Shown: positions 1 to 11,348 of the stretch, piece after piece
Numbering within the stretch: the first letter of the stretch is position 1
Layout: each line of letters starts with the position of its first letter
Source of the DNA: Euphorbia lathyris
Taxonomy: Eukaryota > Streptophyta > Magnoliopsida > Malpighiales > Euphorbiaceae
Reading direction: 5' to 3'
Assembly: GCF_963576675.1 (NCBI RefSeq)
Contig: NC_088916.1
Coordinates: forward strand, 89,545,501-89,609,500
Length of the DNA stretch: 64,000 bases
Made by a program: the position numbers and the translations under genes
The notes under the pieces: model-generated
Told to the model about the DNA's origin: nothing
Database searches by the model: none
Seen by the model: only the letters and a program-made list of their open reading frames with translations

Positions 1-280
1 ATCTCTTCTACTGGTTGTCTTTCAGTTAAATGTTTTTATGAGCATCGTTGCAATAATGTGATTTAATTTTCTTGGCATAAGTTTATTTGGAACAAGGTGT
101 TGCCACCTTCACGTTCCATTATATGTTGGCGAGTTTTAAAAGGTTCACTCCTTACTCATGATCAACTTTAACATCGGTGTTGCCTGCTTTCTGCCTTTAT
201 TTAATATATATATATTATATTCGCAGCCTGTCGATCACCTACTTCTTGCTACGACAAACTACAATATATTCTATATTGGC
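1..280 (+). pseudogene. LINE fragment, zinc-binding region of a non-LTR reverse transcriptase
   Basis: Frame 1 reads a broken peptide with the hallmark FIWNKVLPPSRSIICWRVLK followed by a THDQL motif, which is the start of the zf-RVT region found after the reverse transcriptase domain of plant L1-type LINEs. A later VDHLLL motif matches the usual E/V-x-HLLF position. In-frame stops (near 67 and 169) and the lost cysteines show it is dead. It is cut by the window start, so its upstream part is unseen. Identification rests on motif recall only. Confidence 0.55.
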
Positions 281-420
281 GAGTCAAGAAATATCATATT
301 ATGATTGAATTATTTGATTCCATAACTAATGTTTTTCGTTTTGTAATATGTCATCTTATTTCTTGCTATAACAAGTTATTTTATATGGAGGATTAAACTG
401 TTCTAGTGTGGCGAATATAT

Positions 421-520
421 CACTACAAAAAAAGTGGGCTTTACCAACACTTTTCTATCAACACTTTTATAAAGTGACAATGGACTCAACTAAAAAAAAT
501 CCCAAATAAATTAATTATAC
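421..520 (+). mobile_element. CACTA-type transposon terminus
   Basis: The segment opens with CACTACAAAAAAAGTGGGC and continues with sub-terminal copies of CAACACTTTT, the usual layout of a plant CACTA (En/Spm) end. No matching inverted end was found nearby, so this is a solo or truncated terminus. Confidence 0.5.
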
Positions 521-1043
521 AGGAAAGTAGGTTTTCCTTATCCAATTTTCATTTTTTCACTTCCACTAAAATCAATTTCCCTACTTCGCCGTTTGCTCTT
601 ATACAGAAATAAAAAGTTTTTTGCCGCAAACCCTACCCACCCATCTCTGATTCTCCATCTCACTCGCCACCAACCTGCGCCACTGCTCATCTTCATAGTT
701 CTTCATCTCAGATTCTCCCTCCCATTAACCAGTTGTTGCTGCTCATCTTCCTTCTGATCCTTAGTTGTCGAATGTTTCTTTCTCTCTCACTCACTCTTTG
801 GGCATAACTTTGAATGTAGATGACCTTTTGCTTTGAGTTTTGCGCAGTAGAAGATGTTGTGGAACTCTCTCCTTTAAAATTAGAATTAGGTTTGAAATTA
901 GAATTAAATTGGCTGACTGTTGTGTTAAATATTCCTACCTACAGACTCGACCCATTTAGACTATTCTCGGCCCATTGAAGACCCAATTAGGCTAAAACCC
1001 CTCCAAGTGTGCCCAGGCACATGATCACCAACTCCATTCTCTC
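521..1043. other. No gene recognised; leader-like C/T-rich stretch
   Basis: No convincing coding frame is visible. From about 560 to 800 the plus strand is rich in CT and TTC runs and resembles the 5' leader of a plant gene, possibly sequence carried by the CACTA-type element whose end lies just upstream. This is inference from composition only. Confidence 0.3.
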
Positions 1044-1930
1044 TCAAACTCCAGTTTCCCCTTTTGTAATTAGTGCCTCCACTCTTGCTTCTTCCCTGTA
1101 GCGTTTCTGCATATGGACTTGGTAGCGGATATCATCGTTCCATCCTTTGACAAAATACCCAATGTACTGCAATTCTGGTTGTCGGGGTAATATTGCCGCC
1201 ACCGCTTCGAACTCTTCTATGTACTCTGCAATTGTGCTTATCTGTTGTATTCCGGCCAGTTCCTCATAAGGATTCTGAACTTCTAAATGGCTGAAATGTT
1301 ATAACGATTCTGCCTTGAAGACTTCCCATGACAGCTGGGGCTCAGATTCCTTTAAAATCGTAAACCAATTAATAACAGCTCCATCCATACAAATTTCAGC
1401 ATTATCAATCCACAATTCCGTCGGTGTACCGTTTATCCGAAAATACGTTTCTGCTCGTGGCCATCCTTTTGGGTCTGTGCATTCGAAAAGAGGTAACTTG
1501 ACTTTTCTTCTAGCCAAGTGTTGGGGCTGAACCACCATATTGGTGGTGTGGGTTACGTTCTCACCTCTCATTTCAAGTTGTCATATTGGCCCTGGGGTAA
1601 TCGTTTGACCCATCTGCATCCCTTCACCGACGCTTCCCTCAGTTATGCCAGCTCGTATGCCCTGCCCCCGAGAAACCGACGCTTCTTCACCCACTGGTCG
1701 TTTCTTCGGTCGCCACATTCATTCAATAAGTGAACTCTCAGTTCCTCCACAACCACCTGCATTGCAGAAACATTTTGGGACAATCTCGTGCCCTAGCTCC
1801 CCATGCTAGCAAGCTGCCTTTCCACTCCCACAAACATAGCATCCATACTTCCAAATTTGGACTCAATATTGTCAAACTTCTCATCAATCTGAGGATACTT
1901 GCTTTCATCCGCGTTTGGCATCCGGCAGGT
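1044..1930 (-). pseudogene. Ty3/gypsy gag fragment (Retrotrans_gag region)
   Basis: The minus strand encodes two pieces of a gypsy-type Gag. One (about 1571 to 1299) includes RKVKLPLFECTDPKGWPRAE and an INWF motif near LSWEVFK. The other (about 1283 to 1044, another frame) reads QNPYEELAGIQQISTIAEYI and then EEFEAVAAILPRQPELQYIG. These match the RKV-LP-F-G-DP-W, W-LSW and EYI-EFE landmarks of plant Retrotrans_gag domains. Upstream (1575-1930) a weaker helical segment is broken by stops. No protease, reverse transcriptase or integrase follows, so only the 5' part of an element remains. Confidence 0.7.
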
Positions 1931-2330
1931 CGGACAAAATGTTAGGAAATGGAATCCACAAACTCAGATAATGAACTATATTAAGATGAAATGATGTTTG
2001 ATATAATATAGAAAGATAAGTCAAGCTATAGTGTTTGTCTCGCTCTCCTCTTAATTTGAAATACAGGAAAGAAAACACAACCACATGGACTAGCCCCAGG
2101 AATCCCCTTCCCTAGGTGGATATCCCCAAAATAGTTATCACAATAATGGTTACCCTTTTAGGTCTTCTACAATATTATTTAAGAGACCTAAAGCACTAAT
2201 AGACAAAACACTACACAACATCCCTATTACACGTGACTATCATTTTTCTTCCTTCTAGTGTATACCCTTGGTTGTTCGAGCCCACCATCTTTGTTTAGTA
2301 TCACATTGCTATCAGTTGTCCTCAAAAGTT
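1931..2330 (-). other. Probable leader or LTR remnant of the gypsy fragment
   Basis: This non-coding stretch lies directly upstream of the gag remnant in its own reading direction, where the leader and 5' LTR of the element would be. No clear LTR ends or primer-binding site were seen, so the assignment rests on position. Confidence 0.3.
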
Positions 2331-3312
2331 ATGACACTAGCAAGTGCACTAGGTATAAGTAATTAAGTGATAGTAAATTATCGTCTCCACTGTGATAAAA
2401 CAAGCCAAAGTCATCGATATTTAATTATAATAGTCAGACTCTTAGAACGAGGGTTGATTGACTTAAAATTGGTGTTTGAAAAACTAAATTAAGCACAGAA
2501 AGATAATCAATGAGTATGAACTATTTATAAGCATGCACAGAGAATTAAGGTTAAACTAGAATGTTAAAGAACAGCCTGGAAATGCTACCAGACGGATAGT
2601 GAGCAAGGAAATTTCTCATTAATACATGAAATGAAGAACATAGATCCAAAATATCTTTCACTATTCTTACTTGAATCATATGTCCCTTGTTCCCAATATT
2701 CTCTAGAAACATACAAACTAAGCCTCATTAAGTCTACATGTATTGTAAGCATTAAGATTAACATGATGTGCCAGCTTGCCCCACGTCGTGTGACACATTT
2801 TTTAAAAATTATATAATCTCTCTCTAATCAAGTGTAATTTCCAATTTTGCCCCAAACTTATCTTTTTGTATAAATATGGGTGATTAATACCAATTCAAGC
2901 ATTCAAATTTTCGTATTTAATGTATCCTCCCCCTTCAGAGCTAGATAGTTTCAAATATCCTTCATCCTCATCAAAGAAGTTCTAACTTCATCCTTCCACC
3001 TCAAGATCGAAAGTTCCACATCCAAGCCCAAAGCAACGAATTGAGTCCAGTTAGCTAGTTCGAAGGGTTGAATTCTTCTTCCTTTCTATGTGTTAACTTG
3101 TTTGCACGCTTTCTAAGTGCTAAGTTTGGTTGTATTCCATCAATATATCTTCATAGTTTTAATACATATTTTACGATTTTCATTTCGATTACACTTGTTA
3201 ATTTCCTTATTATCTTGCTTTGACTTATATAAATGGTAAGCATGTAGGGAAATTCCAATGCCGAAACATCCTAAGGTTCATATAGGTGAAGGTTCATCGG
3301 ATTCAATAATCC
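2331..3312. other. Intergenic; promoter-like segment, no gene
   Basis: No coding frame longer than 61 codons is present and none resembles a known protein. A TATA-like TATAAATATGG near 2871 is followed by a pyrimidine-rich leader-like region (2930-3110), which could be an old LTR or a dead promoter. A tract near 2340-2400 resembles a dispersed plant repeat, with a similar phrase (ATCGTCT) near 3399. Confidence 0.3.
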
Positions 3313-3380
3313 AGAAATTGTAGGTAACTGATAATACCATGAATTATAATTCATGGTATTATCAGTTACCTACAATTTCT
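3313..3380. repeat. 68-bp perfect palindrome with no spacer
   Basis: The left arm 3313-3346 is the exact reverse complement of the right arm 3347-3380: 34 bp each, no mismatch and no loop. The centre is GAATTATAATTC. Symmetry stops at once outside the arms (C at 3312, T at 3381). It could extrude as a cruciform or be transcribed as a perfect hairpin. No flanking transposon ends were recognised. Confidence 0.97.
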
Positions 3381-4128
3381 TAGCCAAGTAAAGTTAGTAT
3401 CGTCTTCCCAAAAGAGACACGATTTAAGAACTTAAAGGGATTGATTCGTTGGGAGATTTGGTTGCAAACAATTCTCAATTACCATATTATATATTTAAAA
3501 ATAAACATTTATATAGTTGTATTTGAAAAAGTAAAGAATGCATGCTAGGTTATTATAAAGGGATTTTAATATTTTAGTATGTTGGTTCCCTCTTAGGACA
3601 TGAGAATGTTTAAGAGAAAGCTCAAATGTTAATGCTTTTAAGTATTGGTTTATCACAAATATATTTGGATCTACTTATGTTTAAATGGTTTTTCCTAAAT
3701 TTAGAGATAAACATGGAAAATTACTCATGTTGAGATATAATCAATCCTATGAATGAAATGAAACCCAGTTACCCAATCTTTGCTTTTAGACAGTAATCAA
3801 TGATTTTTACTCTCAAACCTATGATACTCTTTTAAACTCTCTAAGACTATGATTTGAGTATGTTTAGAATTTAATGCACTTGATATTCTTAGTGTATTTA
3901 ATATGAAACACCTACTCAAGGTAATGACATCATGCAGTGCAACAATCAACCCAATCCAGGAGGTAGTGGACCAGATGTGATGCAAACACCCGCTTCATCA
4001 TTCCAAATGGAAACGTCTAAAGAACTAGATGTCATTATACCACAACGACCTAGTGTTCATTATGAATATAGTTAAGTATAAATAGTTTTCCATAGAATCA
4101 AAAAATAGGAACAATTATTAGAAAAAAG
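3381..4128. other. Intergenic; contains one copy of a dispersed repeat
   Basis: No gene is seen. The segment 3900-4070 resembles 5608-5735: both contain GTAGTGGACC or ATAGTGGACC, a GTGATGCAAACAC phrase, and then CATTCCAAA.GAAA. This marks a dispersed repeat family with further relatives in the window. Confidence 0.5.
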
Positions 4129-4200
4129 CGCCGTTGCCAGGGATCGAACCCGGGTCACCCGCGTGACAGGCGGAAATACTTACCACTATACTACAACGAC
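4129..4200 (-). tRNA. tRNA-Asp (anticodon GTC)
   Basis: Read on the minus strand, the 72-nt sequence folds into a full cloverleaf. The acceptor stem is GTCGTTG with CAACGGC, then discriminator G. The anticodon loop CTGTCAC has GTC at plus-strand 4165-4167, and the T-loop is TTCGATC. There is no intron. Two G-U wobbles weaken the stems slightly (27-43 in the anticodon stem, 51-63 in the T-stem), where plant tRNA-Asp genes usually have G-C pairs. The A box (TAGTATAGTGG) and B box (GGTTCGATCCC) for RNA polymerase III are intact. It is probably functional, though a slightly decayed copy is possible. Confidence 0.93.
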
Positions 4201-5269
4201 TTGATGTTTCAAATGCAAAAAGTACCACTTTTATAATCTAAAAGGTATATGTTTTTTCTCCAAATACTTCAAAAATATATTAAAGAATATAGTGCTGATG
4301 ATGTAGATATATGTTGATGTGATGAGCAGCAGAAGTAAGAATCTTCATATTACCGATCATATGTCCAACTACACTAATTTATGGGAGAAGAAATGATAGA
4401 TCCCGAACTAAGAATGGAGAACACACTAAGAGAGAGAGAGGAAGAGGTGATGCCAAGCAAAGGGAAAGGAGACTACCTTTTTTCAGGTTTGCTTAATGAG
4501 GCTAGGTTGGGGTTTACATAAAATTCTAACTATTTATATACAATGATTACTAATTTAATCTCCATATATTAAGATCTTGATCTTGTCCATTAATGGACAA
4601 ATTTGTATTCGGTCCAAATTCGAATATAATTTCCACTTATTTTACTAAAAATTAAGACCATAATATGAGTCTTAGGTTTATTCTCACTTTTATTTATATT
4701 TTATGTATTAATTAACTTCTTTTTTTCTTATTCATTTACGTTGTTTAATAAATTTATGTTTTATTTCATTTTAATTTGTGATTTGAAACTTTTTATTTTA
4801 TTCATTTTAGTACCTAATTTAATAACTTTCTATTTTATTCATTTTAGTTTCTAATTTGGAACTTTATTTTTATTCACTTTAGTTCTTAATTTCCAAATAT
4901 CCTGTTTCTTTCAATTTGGTCTCTAACTAAATTTGTCAGTTTATTCAATTTAGGCCTTAGTCGATTTTTATACCATAATTAATTGTATAACTATTTTATT
5001 TATTTCTAACTTTTTATTTGAGTTGATAGAAATATAGGAGAGTATTATTTTTGTGCGGGTCAAAGACCCATGAATTCCCAGATGTAATTGTATTGAATTT
5101 ATATTCATTCCTTTGCTTTGGGATTGTAATATTTTGTTGTTTATTTATTTTTGTGTATTGATGTGCAATATGAATAAACATTATTTTTTCAAACAAAGTA
5201 AGCATTCAAAATGAGCTTTAAAAACCCTCAAATGAGATACTAATAGCCTCTATATGTATTTAAAAATGC
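4201..5269. other. AT-rich intergenic; minus-strand promoter-like patch
   Basis: No coding gene is seen. On the minus strand a TATAAATAG at about 4535-4543 is followed by a pyrimidine-rich leader-like stretch to about 4370, which resembles an LTR promoter but has no recognised LTR ends. From about 4750 to 4960 a degenerate tandem-like array repeats the phrase TTATTCATTTTAGT. Confidence 0.35.
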
Positions 5270-6300
5270 TAAGTATGAGAGTCAGTGGTTTCACCGGACA
5301 ATTTTGAAGGTGCTTAATATTTCATTCCGAGTGAATATTAACCTTCTCCAAGAGTACCTAACTTTCCGAATCCATTTGCTTCCCGCAAGAAACCTTTATA
5401 ATATACTTAGACACCTAAAATCCAAGTGATGATTCTTTCTCCGAAACAGGTCATTCCTAGATGGCGTTTGTGAATTGGACTCTGAGTCCAAACAGTATCA
5501 TAGAATCATGACGGACCTTCAGTGGGTGAAAGCCCGTAGGTTTGATCCATAATCGCCTCATGAAATAGAGCAACGATCATAATTATGCCTATTAGGGAAA
5601 TTGTACACATACTCAAGGCTAAATGTCACGCAGCCAATGATCCACATGTCCATGAGATAGTGGACCGTGTGTGATGCAAACACTCCATTCGTCATTCCAA
5701 ACGAAAACATCTAAAGGACCAGGTATCTATGGAATGTCGAATCCTTCCTCAAGTGGCAGGATCTCATGAGGTCCCAAGCAATTGAAGCCCTAAAAGAACT
5801 TCGAGAGTCAAAGGGGCATCTTATATCATACAAATAATATCAGTATACATGTGTCCTCATCTTAGACTAAAAGGACGTTCGGATCAACATGAGCCGTCAG
5901 ATTAAACAAACAATAACATCTCCCCTCCTTAGACACGTGGATCACTTGGGAGAACATCTGAATCCGACTTGGATTAGAACCCGCCAATCTCGCCTAAGAT
6001 TAAGGAATCCTGAGTCATATATGTTACAAATACCTAAAATACGCACATCATCTAACTATCTTCCTATTGAAATGACGGATTTACTCCTATGCTTCCCATA
6101 AACATGACATAAACACCAGATCAATGTACATATACATCTCTTGTAATTACTGCTAATTACTTAATACTATGCCTAAAAACTTTGGTAACTTAAGTATCAG
6201 AGTGAGATCGTCGCTCAACGGTCTCGCACTGATCATCTTTTTTGTCTTATAACATCACGCAAATTCTCTCATATCACATAGTAAAACCTCTCCAAAAACG
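5270..6300. repeat. Dispersed repeat, family shared with 3.9, 10.1 and 16.6 kb
   Basis: The segment near 5608-5735 resembles 3900-4070. The right part (about 5900-6280) carries GAGATCGTCGCTCAACGG and then CTGATCATCTTTTT, and ends near TTCTCTCATATCA. Related versions of this right part occur near 10375-10485 and 16990-17095. The order of phrases is conserved, so these are copies of one element, perhaps old LTRs. No coding capacity was seen. Confidence 0.5.
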
Positions 6301-6402
6301 AATTGAAGTTTATTCAAATTCACAAAATTAAGAGTTTGCAAGCAAAAGGTTAATTACCACAACAAACAGTTCCTATGGTGTTTATTATAAACAATCACAT
6401 CA

Positions 6403-6508
6403 CATGTACTTCTATACCATCCATCTTGAATAAATTATTATAAACAATTGATCAATATATAAACAAGAGTTTATGTACTTCTATACCATCCATCTTGAAT
6501 AAATTAAC
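6403..6508. repeat. Short direct repeat downstream of the NAC gene
   Basis: The phrase GTACTTCTATACCATCCATC followed by TTGAATAAATTA occurs twice, near 6407 and near 6475, with almost no divergence. It looks like a local slippage or repair duplication. Confidence 0.8.
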
Positions 6509-6622
6509 TATAAAATCAATCACATATACTCCCACTTCTCATAATCACTAAAAAAATAGAATGAAGTATAATAAAATGAAGGGAAAACAATTAATAATCT
6601 AATGAAAACCATATAGCTAGGG

Positions 6623-9600
6623 TTATTTTCCATAGCCCCAAAAATCCATCTCTCCACGCAACGAAAGAAGATTAACAGCAGAAGAAGGTTGTTGATTAGA
6701 AGAATCTTCATTTCCAATATCATGATCAAGCAAACCCCATTCATGATCATTCAAGTTATTATTTGAATTTTGTTGATGATTTTGTTCACAACTTTCATTC
6801 CCATGATCTGACATGAATTGCTTAGCCATCACAACCGGGGGTTCGGGACCGAGAACCACAGAGGAGTAGTCGTAACCGCCGCCCCCGATCGGCTTGTGGT
6901 GGTGGTGGTGGGAGGAGGGTAAGAGGTTTTGGGGTTGGAAAAGAGAGTATTGAGGGATTTGTTGGTAGTGAAGAGCAAGGTCATGAGGTTGTTGTTGTTG
7001 TTGAGTACGAGGTACTAAATATTGCATTGAAATGTTTGAATTGCTTAGTTGTTGTTCACATGATGATGTGTTCATTCTTGTTGTTGCTCCTCCTCCTTCG
7101 TTATTACTTACTTTGAATAGATTCTTCTTCTTGAATACTCTACATACCACCCAACCATCCTCCTGAAGAAGAATATATGAATAACAGCTGGTTAAACATA
7201 ATAATAATAAGGTATTTTATATCTTAACTATCAGTTTAAATCAATGTTATCAGAACCGGACCGGACATCAAACCGGATTTATAACTGGGTCACGGATCAC
7301 TTGGTCGGACCGTATGACTCGGATTGGTCGGACCGGATGACGTAATAAACAAATAATATTTATATATATTAAATATATATAATTAATTTAAAATTATTTT
7401 CATAAATTATATATAAACCAATATATGGCATGGCATATTAATCATAATAATTTTTTTTTTTTGAAGAAACTAATAATAAGAAGTAAAAAATAATAAGAAG
7501 TTAAGATTATTAAAAAAAAAAAAGAAGTTAAGAGTATTTAAAAAGAAAAGTTAAGTAAAAAAAAAAAAAAAAACTTAAGAAATAAGTGAAGAAGTCGACC
7601 GTGGAATGGAAGGCCCAACAAAGAATTTGAATTTGAGATACAAAGTCCCACATCGGAAGAATAAGGAAATCAAATAGGTAGGTGCTCTATATAAAGTTCA
7701 GTACTAAAGGAAAGTGTTGGGAGCTGCTTGGCTCAGTTAGTTTTGTGCGCGTGAAATTATTATGCGCATCATTGATATTGATTGAACAGGTGTCATGCCG
7801 ATTACCGTTTTGACTGTCGGTTTCCGGTTTGATTCCGATTCTTTCCGGTTTTTTCAACATTGAAAAAACCGGACAGGCTCGGATTGGGTTCCTAGCCGGT
7901 TTCTGATTCAACCAGTTGGACCGGCTGGTCCGGTTCGAGCCTGATAACATTGGTTTAAATTAAGAGTATACATTGTAGCAATCCGAACCGATTAAATTCG
8001 GGTTTTTTTTACACTTCAGTTCCACGACAGTGATCTTGATTTGATAAAAATATATAAAAAAAAATCCAACAGCACACAATTACACATTTCTACATTATTA
8101 TATTTATATATATGATTTTATAAGTTTATATTTTTATTATTATGGTTGAGATAATAAGACAATATAGATATATTTTGGAAGTATTTTAAAAAAAATTGAA
8201 ATTGAGGTAAATTTAATAAGAAAATATAGTGAATTTTAGTTGTTGTTTTTTATATTTTAACGAATTCGGTTTGTTTGGTTTAAAACGGAACCAAACCTAA
8301 TATTTTGGTTCGATTACATTTTGGTTTTACCTACTAGTCGGTGTCAATTATTTTGATAGTTTTAGTATTCGAGTTTTTCGATTCGGTTTGAATTGATACC
8401 TTTAGTTTAAATAAGTTAATTACATTTGTGATCCTTTAAGAACCACGAATGGAATATTAATATCACAAAACTTAAATTTTTAAAATCAAAATCATCCAAC
8501 TTTGCATTTGATTTTATTTATAGTCTTTTCATATAGATTACAAAAACAAGCACTCGAAATGACACGTGAATGACACATAGGCCAAACTTAAAGTTTGATA
8601 TTTTGGAGGTGAAGAAACTAAGTTTTGTGGCACTAGTTACTTGGAGGACCATATATAATTAACCTCAGTTTAATCTTTTGGTTTAAATGGTTTCTTAATA
8701 CGGTATCAGATCCTCTTAGATTAAGTGGTCGAGGGTTCAAATTATAACAACCCAATTTATTGATAAAGTTTCAACATATAGCAAGATGAACATCCCAGAA
8801 GACATTTACGTAAAGCGACATGACAGAGATAATAATAAAAGTTATTTTTGTACTTCAACTCTATACTAGCTTAAGTTTTTTTATTCATCTAGTTTCTTGA
8901 CACATTACATGTATGATTTATTATATAGAAAATGAGAAGTTCTAGAATGGTCGTGAACTAACTAGTTCTCGACCACTCACATATTAGCACATGAATAGTT
9001 ATATTGGTGTGTCAACATTTGAATGGTGCAGGACTAATTTAATCTCCGAGTATTCTAGAAGCTTGCATAGGAAATAGAAAAGTACTTACAGAGGAAGTGG
9101 AGTTGGGATCGTCGGCTTCTTCGAGTCGATATTCATGCATGATCCAATCTGTCTTTTGGCCATGAGGAGCTCTACCTTTATAGAAAACAAGAGTTTTTCT
9201 CATTCCGATTTTCTTGTAAGTATTTCTAATACACTTATCTCTCCCGGTTGCCTTCCAAAATCCAGCGTTCGTTGCTCTATTTGTCCTCGATCCTGTTGGG
9301 TACTTCCTATCTTTGTGACTGAAAAAGTACCACTCGTTTTGTGGTGTGGATCCAATTCTACACCTCTCTACATAGAAACAAAATTATGAGTTTCTATTTT
9401 AAAATTTTATCGTTTTCCGAAAATAATACATACTTCACAAAAAAAGTGGTTAGCGTAAAAAAAAAAATATGCATATAATATTAATTGATTTATTAAATAT
9501 ATTACTCCCAAAATTCTAAATTTTTTCCAAAATTTGACAATTGAATATGTCATATGTTTATTTTAAAACCATCCATTAACTTAAAAATTAATATAAATTG

Positions 9601-10828
9601 ACAGCAGATTTTAATTCAAGAGAATTAAAATATTCTTTTAGCAGGAAAAACAAAACTAAAACAAAATTAAGAGCTAAAACTCCAATATGATGAAATTATA
9701 AGGGTTTTTTTTACAGAAAAATCATAATTAGTTATAAAATTATAATTAAATCGAAATTAATTTTTAATATATCATTATTTTATATATATCATAAATATGT
9801 CATACTTTCATATTCTAATTAAAAATTCTAGACTCTTAGCCATAAATCCTAAAATCTTAAAAAAATATATCATAGATTCTTAATTTTTATAAACTATAGT
9901 CCTTAAAATATATTAAAAATAATGATTTACTTATTTTAACCTAATTCAAATTATTACACCCCATAATTGTAGATAATTTTTTTTAAGCCAATTGTAGTAA
10001 TTTTTTTAAATAAAATTTCTATGTAAATTTCTCAATGAATTTGAAGTATTAATTTAGTTTTAGAATTTGATATGTATGGTTAAATTACTTCACTCAAGTC
10101 AAAAGTTATTTATTATATGTGATATCATGAAAAACAGTATCGTGGACCATATGAACCCAACTCGAACTATGTGCAGCTAAATCCGTCTAGGATCAAGGAA
10201 ACTCAATATAGGTATATATAACACAATTCACCTAAATTAGGTCTAAGTTATTTTCCGATGAATCTAAGGATGACAGGACACCTTAAAAATATATAATCAA
10301 TGTACATGCACACATTCTCTCCAAATACTCGCAATTGCTTAGTACTCTATTTTATACTTTTACAATTAATCGGGGTAGGATCGTCTGTCAACGGCCTCTT
10401 TCTGACCATCTAATTATCTTATCTTAGACATCAGCAAGATCAGGACAGTCACTAGAGTACTATCTTACGGAATCTCTCATATCAATATATATATGTTTAA
10501 CATAAGCCATTTTTGGAGTAATTTGATTACAAGTACCTAGTCCAATAACTAAATTTTCTGCTAATCATGTATTCTAATTAAGAATTGGACTAATTAGAAT
10601 TGCAGAATCATAAACTTAATTAACTTTTTAAGTTACTAAAAAAAGAGTTAATTTAATTTAATTACCTTGTAATTCCCAAGGCTCCATCTTATTGAGGTCG
10701 ACTTCTCTAATAACCTCCATATCAAATTTCTGAAACGATATTTTTTTCTTCAGATAGTAATGAAGAAGCTCTTCGTCCGTAGGATGAAACCGGAATCCCG
10801 GCGGCACACCACCGCTTGATGAAGCCAT
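6623..10828 (-). CDS. NAC-domain transcription factor, SOMBRERO/BEARSKIN type
   Basis: Three coding exons on the minus strand, 10828-10666, 9367-9090 and 7162-6623, splice with GT/AG borders into 326 codons. The protein begins [23 protein letters not shown] subdomains follow in order: A with [10 protein letters not shown] (about 20-29), B with [17 protein letters not shown] with [17 protein letters not shown] and [10 protein letters not shown] with [18 protein letters not shown], and E with [14 protein letters not shown] (from 148). The tail is rich in Q, N and H and ends [15 protein letters not shown]. The domain spelling is that of the SMB/BRN1/BRN2 group, nuclear regulators of root-cap maturation and cell release in Arabidopsis. 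The intron positions (after residue 54 and after 147) are typical for NAC genes. Both introns are enlarged by transposon insertions. The member within the SMB/BRN group cannot be settled by eye. Confidence 0.93.
7242..7952. mobile_element. hAT-type non-autonomous element in NAC intron 2
   Basis: The ends are inverted (CAATGTTATCAGAACCGGAC on the left; the complement of CAATGTTATCAGGCTCGAAC on the right). The element is flanked by a perfect 8-bp target duplication GTTTAAAT at 7234-7241 and 7953-7960, the TSD length of hAT elements. The interior is A-rich and non-coding, and holds an snRNA-like promoter (7645-7695). Confidence 0.88.
7645..7695 (+). promoter_or_regulatory. snRNA-type promoter: USE plus TATA box
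   Basis: GTCCCACATCG at 7645-7655 is an exact match to the plant upstream sequence element RTCCCACATCG, and TATATAAA lies at 7688-7695. The centres are about 41 bp apart, close to the four helical turns described for plant RNA polymerase II snRNA genes rather than the shorter spacing of polymerase III ones. No known U-RNA sequence follows, so any product would be unrecognised or the promoter may be a relic. Confidence 0.5.
7968..8410. mobile_element. Degenerate MITE, relative of the element at 11.9 kb
   Basis: This stretch in NAC intron 2 carries inverted GAACC-rich ends (CCGAACCG near 7983, TTCGATTCGGTTTGAATTG near 8377) and an interior similar in reverse orientation to 11871-12349. No TSD is evident. 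Confidence 0.45.
8655..8775 (+). repeat. SINE-like repeat, copy 1
   Basis: The stretch contains GGTATCAGATCC, then GGTCGAGGGTTCAAATT, the latter resembling an RNA polymerase III B box. A better preserved copy lies in opposite orientation near 18640-18790 with GGTATCAGAGCC and GGTCGAGGGTTCGAGTCC. It lies inside NAC intron 2. Confidence 0.45.
10130..10490. repeat. Dispersed repeat copy in NAC intron 1
   Basis: The phrases AGGATCGTCTGTCAACGGCC, then CTGACCATCT, then AATCTCTCATATCA occur in the same order as in the copies near 6200 and 17000. It inflates the first NAC intron. Nothing coding is seen. Confidence 0.5.
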
Positions 10829-10943
10829 TTCCGGCGACCTTCACTTTTTAATTTTCAATTGAAGAAGAAGAAGAAGTTAAGAAAACCCTAATTAATCTCA
10901 ATTTTACAATTCAACTAATATTTTTTCCCCTACAATGGAGGTG

Positions 10944-10953
10944 CTTATATACA
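10944..10953 (-). promoter_or_regulatory. TATA box of the NAC gene
   Basis: The minus strand reads TGTATATAAG here, about 115 bp before the NAC start codon. The intervening leader contains a CTTCTT run, common in plant 5' UTRs. A transcription start about 30 bp downstream would give a leader of roughly 85-90 nt. Confidence 0.6.
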
Positions 10954-11348
10954 GTACTAATTGTCAACGGATGATTAATAAAGAGGTGATTTTGGATGGT
11001 TGACGGCCGGTCACTACGCCGGTGGGAATGGTTAAAGATATCGTAAAAGGCAAGTTTATGTAAGGAAACTACAATCAATTCTTTTTGCATTTATTTTTTG
11101 GGATAATTACAAAATAATCCCTATGGTTTCGCTGATTTGCATATGGGTATTTATAGGTTTTTTGGGAAAAAAAAAGGTTGAGTGCTCTTTTAGTTCACAT
11201 GTTCATCTTTACTGTTACCGTTAGCTATTTGATATTTACAGTTGCTGATAAGTAGTAGATACTAGTTGATTTTTTTATGCTAAAAGCAATTGTTTTGAAA
11301 TTATATCACACACTTTTTATCTCGTATTTAGAATTAAAAGACAAAAGG

